Shown here piece after piece: positions 6,525 to 13,775 of a stretch of DNA of 25,468 bases. This DNA comes from an uncultured Prevotella sp. (GTDB lineage: Bacteria; Bacteroidota; Bacteroidia; Bacteroidales; Bacteroidaceae). Under the pieces are notes generated by a model that was not told the DNA's origin, made no database searches, and worked only from the letters and a program-made list of their open reading frames with translations. Positions within the stretch are counted from its first letter, which is position 1. Every line of letters begins with the position of its first letter. The translations under genes were made by a program, and so were the position numbers. The stretch is from contig USRA01000027.1 in assembly GCA_900557035.1 (NCBI GenBank), positions 1 through 25,468 of the forward strand, given 5' to 3'.

Positions 6525-8651
6525 TTATCTCGTAACCGGGAATACGTAGTATTCTCTATCTACATCGAAATCAAGCACCCACTGGTCAACGATGATATTG
6601 TCATCCAGCGCCTTGATTTCTACAGTATGATAGCCGTCGAGCAGGGTTACGTAGAAGCTCTTGAGCGCCTGACCGCGCCAATGATTCATCTTCCATTCCT
6701 TGGAGTTGTAATCCTCCTTCATCTGGCAGATTACCGGCTCTGCGCCGTCGATGCTCACGCTTACCCGCATATTCTTCTCGTATGGCAGATAGCTCGGGAT
6801 GGTGGCGAGGGTGAATCTCGCGTCTCCTATGCTGCTGCTTACGAATTTATATCTCAGGATGGCTCCCTTTGGCAGCTTCACGGCATTGTTGCTATGACCC
6901 AGCAGCGGCTTCAGCTGGATCTTCTCCGCAGTTTCACCCTTGGCTGCTGGCGCCTGGAAGGCATTCGTCCAGTCGTATGCATTCTTGGCGGTGATGTTCT
7001 TGGTGAATGTCACCAGTGGCTGGAGATCTTGATTTCTGTCGAAGGCATCCTGCATCAGAAGCTTGATATCCTTTGACGATAGCGTGCCCGGCAACTGCGG
7101 AGCCTGCATTTCTGCCCCATTTGTGGCGATGATGCTGCTCCATTTGCCCTTGCCCAGCTTCAGATAGTAGGCGTTGAGCTGCTTCAGGGTGTTGAAGGCG
7201 TTGAGGCTCACAGCCGCCGAAGCCTTGGCTTCATCATCATTTGGGAACAGCCCCGGACGGGCGATGTCTCTGGCTTCCTGTGCCTCCAGCTCCTTTTCGG
7301 CGATGAGGGCAGCAGAGAAGATAGGATATTTCACGATTTCGAAGAAACCGTCTCGCTGATCGGCAGGAAGGGTTCTTTCCAGATTGGCAGTCTTGGTCTT
7401 CAGCAGGTCGTAGGCGTAGAGATAGCGCTCCAGCTCATTGCCGAATTCGCCCGAATGAAACTCCGTATCGCCGTAAGGCATTGCCATGAAGGCTGGCTGG
7501 CGGATACTGGTCAGGCGATAGTATTCCTCCATCAGAGGCTTGATTTTCTTGGCTGCTACGTTGCCGAAGAGACTGCTGAGCCAGTTATGTAGGTAGCTGT
7601 TGATGCCTCCCTGCAGCGCCTCGCCGTTCCAGGCGAGATCTGAAATCATGGCAAGCTGCAGCGAAACCATCTTCGGATTGGTTACGTTGGCTATCCATGC
7701 GCAGTCTTCATCATGGTGCATCTCCGAGCGATGGGATTTCTCCCTGTGCTCCGACTTGGTTTCCAGATAATCTCTGTTGTTGAGCATCTCGAGCACCAGG
7801 GCAGGGGAAACATTCTCCAGCTGCATCTGGTTGCCGGCGCAGATCATCTTCACGTTCTCCAGGGTCTTCTTATGCTTCTTCTTGTGTTTCTTGCCGGTGA
7901 TTTCCGTCACCTTGTAGTTTTCGGCAATGCAGATGTCGAAGCTATCTACCACCGCCTTGTTGTAGGCAGCCTCGTGCTTGCCGTCCACCTGCCAGAGGGT
8001 GTTGGCTCTCAGGCGCAGCATCAGGCGTGCCAGCTGACTGTAGTTCTTCTGGTTCATCCACTTGCTTCCGTTCAGGGCAAGGCCTCTGAATTCGATTCTC
8101 GGGATTTCTATCTTCTCCGTTCCCACCTGGGTAGAGAGATTCTGACGTGTCTGCGGCTTCAGGTCGTTCCATCCTGCCATAGGCGAAACGCCAGCCATGC
8201 GCGAGAGCTCCATGATGGCGTAGGCAGTACCTCGGGCGTCGCTTCCTATCACGATGATCTTACCCTTTCGGGTTCCGATATAGAAAGCATCCTTGGCTGT
8301 GATGAACTTGTGGAGAGGAGCGCCGAGCTTTTCTACGGCAGAAAACTCCTTGTTGGTAAGCAGGTTGAGCTGGTAAATCTGGATGTTGGCACCGGCTTTC
8401 TCTTTCGCCTCGTTGCCGGTTACAGCCTTCATGTCGTTGGAAAACATCCTGAGGGCAATCTTCACCACAGGCGCAGTGGTGGCGTTGGTAGAGTAGCTTA
8501 CCCTGCCCGAAGCATCCGCCCAGTTGATGCTGGTAGCTGCAGTCACATTCTCTTTCTTCTTACTCTTGCTGAAGGTTTCGGCACCAGCCTGCTGCACAGA
8601 AAGACAAGCCAGAGAAAGGGCGAAACCTACTATGATTTTCTTATAATTCAT
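6525..8651 (-). CDS. GH115-like secreted protein lacking the canonical catalytic core
   Basis: 708 residues with a signal peptide (about 1-24, ending AGA). The N-terminal part includes VIGSDARGTAYAIMELSRMAGVSP (135-157), which strongly resembles the N-terminal domain of GH115 alpha-glucuronidases. RGLALNG (189-195), LMLRLRANTLW (210-220) and CAWIANVTNPKMVSLQLAMISDLAWN (317-342) align by eye with GH115 barrel landmarks. A C-terminal beta-domain (about 595-708) ends in VDQWVLDFD. True GH115 enzymes have roughly 250 residues between the first and last of these barrel landmarks. Here there are about 130. The ND(E) motif is LNGSKW, and the GTSHHEPM and GDGDEPM segments are absent. A Lys/His-rich insert (GKKHKKKHKK, 253-262) sits there instead. 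It may be a glycan-binding pseudoenzyme. No frameshift is seen. Confidence 0.75.
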   Translation of the reverse strand: MNYKKIIVGFALSLACLSVQQAGAETFSKSKKKENVTAATSINWADASGRVSYSTNATTAPVVKIALRMFSNDMKAVTGNEAKEKAGANIQIYQLNLLTNKEFSAVEKLGAPLHKFITAKDAFYIGTRKGKIIVIGSDARGTAYAIMELSRMAGVSPMAGWNDLKPQTRQNLSTQVGTEKIEIPRIEFRGLALNGSKWMNQKNYSQLARLMLRLRANTLWQVDGKHEAAYNKAVVDSFDICIAENYKVTEITGKKHKKKHKKTLENVKMICAGNQMQLENVSPALVLEMLNNRDYLETKSEHREKSHRSEMHHDEDCAWIANVTNPKMVSLQLAMISDLAWNGEALQGGINSYLHNWLSSLFGNVAAKKIKPLMEEYYRLTSIRQPAFMAMPYGDTEFHSGEFGNELERYLYAYDLLKTKTANLERTLPADQRDGFFEIVKYPIFSAALIAEKELEAQEARDIARPGLFPNDDEAKASAAVSLNAFNTLKQLNAYYLKLGKGKWSSIIATNGAEMQAPQLPGTLSSKDIKLLMQDAFDRNQDLQPLVTFTKNITAKNAYDWTNAFQAPAAKGETAEKIQLKPLLGHSNNAVKLPKGAILRYKFVSSSIGDARFTLATIPSYLPYEKNMRVSVSIDGAEPVICQMKEDYNSKEWKMNHWRGQALKSFYVTLLDGYHTVEIKALDDNIIVDQWVLDFDVDREYYVFPVTR

Positions 8652-8731
8652 TTTTATTCAGTTTTGTCGTTTTTGAAGGTGGAGGGGGAATCCGAAGTTC
8701 CTGATGTCGCTTCATCATCGTCTCTAATCTG

Positions 8732-8763
8732 CAAAGATACATAAAAGTGTTTAATAACTGAAA
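8732..8763 (-). promoter_or_regulatory. Probable promoter of the GH115-like gene
   Basis: The reverse strand reads TATCTTTG at 8739-8732, a good -7 box, with TTTC (one mismatch to TTTG) 20 nt upstream at 8763-8760. It lies back to back with the mrp promoter at 8778-8809. Confidence 0.55.
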
Positions 8764-8777
8764 TTATTTAGTTTTTA

Positions 8778-8809
8778 TTTGCTTATTACATTATTTATTG
8801 TTACTTTTG
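8778..8809 (+). promoter_or_regulatory. Promoter of the mrp-type ATPase gene
   Basis: TTTG at 8778-8781, a 20-nt spacer and TACTTTTG at 8802-8809 match the Bacteroidota consensus. Because transcription would begin near 8816, the in-frame ATG at 8798 is upstream of the transcript and cannot be the start. The ATG at 8831 is chosen. Confidence 0.8.
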
Positions 8810-8830
8810 CACCAAACAAAAAAAATAATT

Positions 8831-9931
8831 ATGACATTATATCCAAAATTAATTGAAGAGGCTCTTGCTACCGTCATCTATCCCGGTACCAAGAAGAACC
8901 TTATAGAGAGTGAAATGCTGGCAGATACGCCTAGCATCAATGGTATGAAGGTGAAGGTGGTTCTGCTCTTCCCTAGAGATACCGATCCTTTCCTCAAGAG
9001 TACGGTGAAGGCGGCTGAGGCTGCCATCCATTATCATATCTCCAAGGAGGTAGAGGTGGAGATCGTTACTGAGTTCAAGTCGGCTCCTCGCCCAGAAGTA
9101 GGAAAAATGCTTCCTCAGGTGAAGAACGTCATCGCTGTAAGCTCTGGTAAGGGTGGAGTAGGTAAGAGTACGGTTTCTGCCAATCTTGCCATTGCACTTG
9201 CCAAGTTGGGCTATAAGGTAGGCTTGCTTGATACTGATATCTTCGGTCCTTCCATGCCTAAGATGTTCGGTGTAGAGGAGGAACGTCCTTATTCTGTTCA
9301 CAAAGATGGCAGAGATCTCATCGAACCTGTCGAGAAATATGGTGTGAAACTGCTGAGTATCGGTTTCTTCGTAAGTCCTACCACGGCTACCTTGTGGCGT
9401 GGCGGTATGGCTTGCTCTGCCTTGAAGCAGCTGATTGCTGATGCTGACTGGGGTGAGTTGGATTACTTCATCCTCGATACTCCTCCTGGCACCAGCGATA
9501 TTCATCTTACCCTGCTCCAGACACTCGCCATCACGGGTGCGGTTATCGTAAGTACTCCTCAGCAGGTAGCTCTTGCTGATGCGAGAAAGGGTATTGACAT
9601 GTATCAGAATGACAAGGTGAATGTGCCTATCCTCGGTCTTATCGAGAACATGGCTTACTTTACTCCTGCCGAGTTGCCGGAGAACAAGTATTATATTTTC
9701 GGTAAGGAGGGTTGCAAGAACCTAGCCAAGGAGATGAACGTGCCATTGCTCGCCCAGATTCCTATCGTTCAGAGCATCTGCGAGGGTGGTGATGATGGTG
9801 CGCCTGCTGCAACCAAGGTTGATTCCATCACTGGTCAGGCTTTCCTGAGCCTTGCTCAGAGCATCGTTACTGTGGTGAACCGCAGAAATGCCGAGAAGGC
9901 TCCAACTAAGATTGTAAGTACGCATAAGTAA
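8831..9931 (+). CDS. Mrp/NBP35 (ApbC)-type iron-sulfur carrier P-loop ATPase
   Basis: 366 residues from the ATG at 8831. An N-terminal MIP18/DUF59-like domain (about 1-90) is followed by a MinD/Mrp-type ATPase with the deviant Walker A SSGKGGVGKST (104-114), LLDTDIFGPSMPKMFG (132-147) and DTPPGTSD (216-223). The family carries or loads Fe-S clusters in the cytoplasm. The CxxC pair that bridges the cluster in E. coli ApbC is absent: the equivalent stretch reads ENMAYFTPAELPENKYYIFG, and only Cys195 and Cys295 remain nearby. I recall this variant as common in Bacteroidota. It is a single-gene unit with its own promoter and a strong bidirectional terminator immediately after the stop. Confidence 0.9.
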   Translation: MTLYPKLIEEALATVIYPGTKKNLIESEMLADTPSINGMKVKVVLLFPRDTDPFLKSTVKAAEAAIHYHISKEVEVEIVTEFKSAPRPEVGKMLPQVKNVIAVSSGKGGVGKSTVSANLAIALAKLGYKVGLLDTDIFGPSMPKMFGVEEERPYSVHKDGRDLIEPVEKYGVKLLSIGFFVSPTTATLWRGGMACSALKQLIADADWGELDYFILDTPPGTSDIHLTLLQTLAITGAVIVSTPQQVALADARKGIDMYQNDKVNVPILGLIENMAYFTPAELPENKYYIFGKEGCKNLAKEMNVPLLAQIPIVQSICEGGDDGAPAATKVDSITGQAFLSLAQSIVTVVNRRNAEKAPTKIVSTHK

Positions 9932-9933
9932 AT

Positions 9934-9976
9934 AAAAAGAGGGTGTGTCAAAAGTCCAAAACACACCCTCTTTTTT
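9934..9976. terminator. Bidirectional intrinsic terminator
   Basis: A perfect 15-bp stem: AAAAAGAGGGTGTGT (9934-9948) and its inverse (9961-9975) around a 12-nt loop. There is a T-run on the plus strand and a mirrored one on the minus strand, so it can serve both the mrp-type gene and the opposing exporter operon. Confidence 0.88.
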
Positions 9977-10233
9977 ATGTTTGTTTATCGATTTTCTTCA
10001 TCGGATTACGCTGAGTTAACGGAATATTCTTGCTTCACGGATTACTCACGGAATTTAAACGGATTTGGCCTTACGGCCATTGGGCTAGCGCATTAGTGTT
10101 CCAGCTTTAGGGGGTATCGCCACGACCGTCAGGTCGAGTTTCCGTTTAAAATCCGTGAGTAATCCGAGGAAGGCGGTTAAGGTTCTGATTCATCCGTGTA
10201 ATCCGATGAATAATGACGTACCCTCTTTTTTAT
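9965..10233. repeat. 241-bp nested palindrome flanked by 14-bp direct repeats
   Basis: ACCCTCTTTTTTAT occurs at 9965-9978 and again at 10220-10233. Between the copies are an outer 13-bp perfect inverted repeat (TTCATCGGATTAC 9997-10009, inverse 10198-10210) and an inner 26-bp inverted repeat with one mismatch (10038-10063 and 10141-10166). In the centre are two small hairpins, GGCC-TTAC-GGCC (10067-10078) and CGACC-GTCA-GGTCG (10123-10136). The core CGGATTAC appears in all four arms. There is no coding potential. It is consistent with a non-autonomous inserted element or a structured-RNA repeat. Confidence 0.75.
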
Positions 10234-10280
10234 CAGGGGTTAACAGTTAACAGCTGTTTTTTGTATGGTCAACCCCTGAT
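10232..10280. repeat. Hairpin carrying CTGTTAA repeat, copy E
   Basis: ATCAGGGGTT (10232-10241) is perfectly inverted at 10271-10280. The loop holds two GTTAAC sites (10239, 10246) and AACAGCTGTT. On the minus strand it reads CTGTTAACTGTTAACCCC, the same consensus as the other copies. It lies just past the last gene of the minus-strand exporter operon, but no T-run follows on that strand. Confidence 0.75.
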
Positions 10281-10297
10281 TCTTGCATTTTAGATCT

Positions 10298-11563
10298 TTA
10301 TTTTTTAGTCTCCGGAAGCGCTTCTGCCTCCTCCTCTTCTTCTGCAACTTCGGCAGTAGGATTGGCCTTGAGTCTTGCTAAGCGCAACTGCTGCCTGAAA
10401 ACCAGGCAGGTGGCGAGGAAATAGACGCCCGTCTGTATCCAGAGTGCTCTGAACTCCGGCAGAATATCGGCAAGAGATGCTCCCATACTGCTGATTCTCA
10501 GGAATCCTCTGATACCGAAGGTAGATGGGAAAACCCAGGCAAATCCCTGCCAGAAGGCTGGAATATTGCTCTGTGGCCACGAAATACCCGTCATGAATAG
10601 CAATGGCACTGAGGTGAAAACCACCAGAAGCATTACATTCTCACGGTATCTTACCAGACAAGAAAGCATCAATCCGAAGAATACGCACGACAGAATATAA
10701 GGCAGGAGGAAACCCAGAATGGTGGTCCAGGTTACCATACTGACGAAGCCGAAAAGTTTCGGAACTACCAGCGTCAGGTACATTCCCATCACGGCGTAAA
10801 CCATGAAATAAACCATCGACTTGCCGAATACGATTCGGAAAATACCGCCATAATGCTTGCTTATCGGTATCAGTTCGCGGTTTCTGTTCAGCTCTCTCGA
10901 TGTTCCTGCTGCCATTCCGATGCCCAGCAGCATGGTTTGCTGAAGGATGAGTACCAGCACACCCGGAAGAATCGCATTACCATATCCCCCGGTGGTATTG
11001 AATATCGGAACTTCATCGAATTCCAACGGATGGGCGGTTATTTCATCATCCCGATCCGTGAACCCTCCTCCCTTGGAAATCTGAATTCCCGAGTTGATCT
11101 GGCTTGCCACACCCTGCGCGGTCTGGTAAATCGCCTTATAGGTCAGCATCAGACTCATATCGCAATATACGCCCACATGCGCCTGTTCGCCACGGTTCAG
11201 CTTCGTGTCGAAATCGGCTGGAATATAGATGATTCCATGCACCGCCTGCCTTTGCACCAGCTGCTTCGCCTCGTCGAGACTGTTGCAGTAATAGGTAGCC
11301 TTGACATCCGGAGAAGCATCGTAATCGCGGATAAACTCGCGGGAAGTATGGCTGTGGCTCAGGTCAACAATCGCCGTATCCACCTCTCTCACCACCTCGT
11401 TGTTGTAAATCCATGAGTAGAGCAGCGGATAGCCCAGCGGTACCAGGATGCAGAAGATGAGCACACCCTCATCGCGGAAAACATTGCGCATTTCCGTCTT
11501 CCAGATGTAGCACATATCCCAGATGCCATTGATAATCTTATATAATAAACTACTTTTCTTCAT
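10298..11563 (-). CDS. ABC-2 type transporter permease (second of pair)
   Basis: 421 residues. An N-terminal cytoplasmic stretch and one membrane helix (about 33-52, GVLIFCILVPLGYPLLYSW) are followed by a large extracytoplasmic domain (about 55-195) and five or so helices in the C-terminal half. This is the ABC2_membrane_3 layout of YbhR/YhhJ-type subunits. It ends in an acidic tail (EVAEEEEEAEALPETKK). The ATG overlaps the stop of the preceding permease gene as TAATG (shared base 11563), implying translational coupling. Together with the upstream permease it should form the inner-membrane channel of a tripartite exporter with the HlyD- and TolC-like proteins. No nucleotide-binding domain is present in this protein or nearby. 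Confidence 0.88.
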   Translation of the reverse strand: MKKSSLLYKIINGIWDMCYIWKTEMRNVFRDEGVLIFCILVPLGYPLLYSWIYNNEVVREVDTAIVDLSHSHTSREFIRDYDASPDVKATYYCNSLDEAKQLVQRQAVHGIIYIPADFDTKLNRGEQAHVGVYCDMSLMLTYKAIYQTAQGVASQINSGIQISKGGGFTDRDDEITAHPLEFDEVPIFNTTGGYGNAILPGVLVLILQQTMLLGIGMAAGTSRELNRNRELIPISKHYGGIFRIVFGKSMVYFMVYAVMGMYLTLVVPKLFGFVSMVTWTTILGFLLPYILSCVFFGLMLSCLVRYRENVMLLVVFTSVPLLFMTGISWPQSNIPAFWQGFAWVFPSTFGIRGFLRISSMGASLADILPEFRALWIQTGVYFLATCLVFRQQLRLARLKANPTAEVAEEEEEAEALPETKK

Positions 11564-12726
11564 TATGGTAGGTATTTATATACTAACATTGCCTTCTTGA
11601 TATTCCAGATGGTGAGGATTGGCAGGGCACAGAAGAGTACTATCGCGCCCCAGTGGAGCACAGCATCGCTCATCGGAAAACCATTGAAGATGTTCATCTG
11701 GTAAATCATATAATAGTGGCGCATAGGGAAGAGCTGTCCGATGGCCTGGATTGGCGAATCCATGGAGAAGAGTGGATAGGTGGCTCCGCAGATGGAGAAA
11801 CTCACCACACCCCAAAGCGAACAGATACTCATCGACATGCGCAGGGAAGGCATCAGCCCGAAGGCAAAGATACCGAAGCACTGGCAGGACAATACGCTCA
11901 GAATGCCCAGCAGTATGATTGGCGCTGCACCGCCCGGATGCGGGAATCCCAATACATAATAGATGTAGAACTCGAACAGCAGGAAGATGCTCAGGAAGAT
12001 GAGCGTCTGAGGCAACATCTTACCTGCGATGGCGAGATAAGGATTGTTGTTCGCCATTCGCATCCAGTCTCTGGCTCTGTTGAACTTCAGTTCCGTTCCG
12101 ATGGAATAAGGGGTGATCAGGAAGATGAACAGCATGATGAGTCCCGGCACCATCACGCTCGACAGATAATAGTTGTAGTTGGCGTAAGGGTTGCCTATCA
12201 TGTGCAGATCCAAGGTGATAGGCTGCAGGAAGGTCATGATTTCATCGTTCGTCTTTCCCAGTGCCGACAGCTTCGCCATACCTGCCGCTGCGCCTCCCAG
12301 GGTAGAAATGGTCTTCAGGTCTCGGAAGAGCAGAGAGCCTGCTGCCAGCGAAACGCTGCTGTAGTAGAAGGAAATCTTAGGCTGTCGGGAAGCCATCAAT
12401 CCTGCCTCTGTTCCGTTAGGAATCACCAGGAAGGCATAGATCTCGTTCTTCTGGATAGCATGTCTTGCCTCGGCTATGTTCTCATAGTGAGCCACCACCT
12501 TGGTGGTCTGGAAAGCGTCGAGCTTGTGCACCAGCTGGCGGGAGGTATGAGTATTGTCCTGGTCAACAATGCCCACAGGCATGTCGGTAGGCACACCTCC
12601 CTGCATCAGGGTGGTGAAGAAGATCACCACCACGATGGGAAAGATGACCATGCAGAAGAGATAGATGGGATTCTTCCGCATGATGCCGCACTCTCTACGG
12701 GCAATATGATATAATTTCTTAAACAT
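11563..12726 (-). CDS. ABC-2 type transporter permease (first of pair)
   Basis: 387 residues. The same architecture as its partner: helix at about 20-42 (PIYLFCMVIFPIVVVIFFTT), an extracytoplasmic domain with the typical VGIVDQDNTHTSRQLV motif (52-67), then helices from about residue 195 to the C-terminus. It starts 5 nt after the HlyD-like gene and overlaps the next permease gene by one base, so all three are surely co-transcribed. In E. coli the comparable ybhGFSR cluster contains an ATPase (YbhF) between the adaptor and permeases. That gene is missing here. Confidence 0.88.
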   Translation of the reverse strand: MFKKLYHIARRECGIMRKNPIYLFCMVIFPIVVVIFFTTLMQGGVPTDMPVGIVDQDNTHTSRQLVHKLDAFQTTKVVAHYENIAEARHAIQKNEIYAFLVIPNGTEAGLMASRQPKISFYYSSVSLAAGSLLFRDLKTISTLGGAAAGMAKLSALGKTNDEIMTFLQPITLDLHMIGNPYANYNYYLSSVMVPGLIMLFIFLITPYSIGTELKFNRARDWMRMANNNPYLAIAGKMLPQTLIFLSIFLLFEFYIYYVLGFPHPGGAAPIILLGILSVLSCQCFGIFAFGLMPSLRMSMSICSLWGVVSFSICGATYPLFSMDSPIQAIGQLFPMRHYYMIYQMNIFNGFPMSDAVLHWGAIVLFCALPILTIWNIKKAMLVYKYLP

Positions 12727-12731
12727 AGAAG

Positions 12732-13715
12732 TTATTTAATGATGAGTGACATTCCCGGGCGCAATCCCTCCAGCTTGGTGATAGGACGGGCCTTCACCTC
12801 GAAAGTCTTGCGGTCGTAGTCGCCATTATCCTTGGTTGCCTTCCAGGTAGCATAGGAGCCCTGGTCTTTCAGGTAGTAAACCTTCATCTTGATTTCCTTG
12901 TTGAAGGCTGGCACGAAAGCGGTGAACTCATCGCCCTTGTTCAGTCCCTGGAGATGATCCTCGCGAACATTGAAGGTACCCCACATATCGCTCATGATAG
13001 AGATGCTCATGATAGGAGAACCGAGACCCACCAGCTCGCCTACCTTTGGATAGACATTGCTTACCTCGCCCTCGCACTGAGCCACCTGCACGGTCTCCTT
13101 CAGGAGATTCTTCACTACATCTACTGCGCTCTTCGAAGCCTGGGTGTTGTTGGCAGCCATGCGCTTCTCCTGCTCGCGGGCACCATTCTTCGCCATCTCA
13201 TACTGGCTCCTGGCTGCTGCCACCTGAGCCTCTGTAGCCTTGTAGGCTGCAAATGCTTCGTCGCGCTTCTGACCGCTGATAACGCCGTCGTTATAGAGGT
13301 TCTGCATGCGGTCGTAAGTCTTCTTGGCAATGGTTGCAGCAGCTTCTGCCTGCTGAACCAGCTGGAAGGCACCCTGAATCTGCTCCTTGCGGGCACCGGC
13401 ATCGGTCAGGTCCTTCATCGCCTCGGCTGCCGCATTGGTAGCCTGGAGCATCTGCTCCTGCGATTTCATCTCTGGAACTTCGAGGATGGCGAGGGTGTCG
13501 CCCACGTGGACGTAGTCGCCCTCCTTGACTCTCAGTTCTACGATGCGGCCTGGCAACTTGCAGGATACTCTGTATTCTGATACTTCTACCTCGCCCTGGA
13601 TGGTATCGTCCTTCTGCTCAAGCGTGAAGAAGCCGATGATTCCCACGAGTATGACAACTGCCGTAAAACCGATGACGGCGAGCAGTATATTGTTATGCTG
13701 TGATTTTTTAGACAT
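12732..13715 (-). CDS. HlyD/EmrA-like periplasmic adaptor (membrane fusion) protein
   Basis: 327 residues. One N-terminal membrane helix (about 10-31), then a biotinyl-lipoyl half-motif (GRIVELRVKEGDYVHVGDTL, 56-75). A long Ala/Gln/Lys-rich alpha-hairpin (about 83-200) contains YDRMQNLYNDGVISGQKRDEA. The second lipoyl half and a beta-barrel follow (VYPKVGELVGLGSPIMSIS and onward). Such adaptors link an inner-membrane transporter to a TolC-like channel. The gene is followed 5 nt later by the first permease and preceded by the TolC-like gene with a 51-nt gap, giving a complete export set apart from the ATPase. Confidence 0.93.
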   Translation of the reverse strand: MSKKSQHNNILLAVIGFTAVVILVGIIGFFTLEQKDDTIQGEVEVSEYRVSCKLPGRIVELRVKEGDYVHVGDTLAILEVPEMKSQEQMLQATNAAAEAMKDLTDAGARKEQIQGAFQLVQQAEAAATIAKKTYDRMQNLYNDGVISGQKRDEAFAAYKATEAQVAAARSQYEMAKNGAREQEKRMAANNTQASKSAVDVVKNLLKETVQVAQCEGEVSNVYPKVGELVGLGSPIMSISIMSDMWGTFNVREDHLQGLNKGDEFTAFVPAFNKEIKMKVYYLKDQGSYATWKATKDNGDYDRKTFEVKARPITKLEGLRPGMSLIIK

Positions 13716-13756
13716 ATTTTTATCTGAATTTGAATTTTGAAAATGTTATTTTTGTC

Positions 13757-13775
13757 GTTACTGCAGTTACTGCAG
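13757..13775. repeat. 9-bp tandem duplication at the TolC-like gene stop codon
   Basis: GTTACTGCA is repeated twice in a row (13757-13774). On the coding strand this duplicates the last codons, giving Leu-Gln-stop followed in frame by Leu-Gln-stop. Confidence 0.65.

Larger units (their letters stand above)
9932..10297. other. Intergenic region with terminator and two palindromic elements
   Basis: 366 bp between the convergent mrp-type gene and the exporter operon. It contains a bidirectional terminator (9934-9976), a 241-bp nested palindrome between 14-bp direct repeats (9965-10233) and a hairpin carrying a CTGTTAA repeat (10232-10280). No credible coding sequence. Confidence 0.8.

Noticed and set aside
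9979..10219. Possible CRISPR-like or retron-type RNA in the nested palindrome
   Set aside because: The repeats are inverted and nested, not regularly spaced direct repeats, and there is no reverse transcriptase or cas gene in the window. Kept only as an unclassified palindromic element.
11653..12714. 353-codon plus-strand frame opposite the first permease
   Set aside because: His/Gln/Asp-rich sequence with no hydrophobic or domain pattern. The minus-strand permease explains the region.
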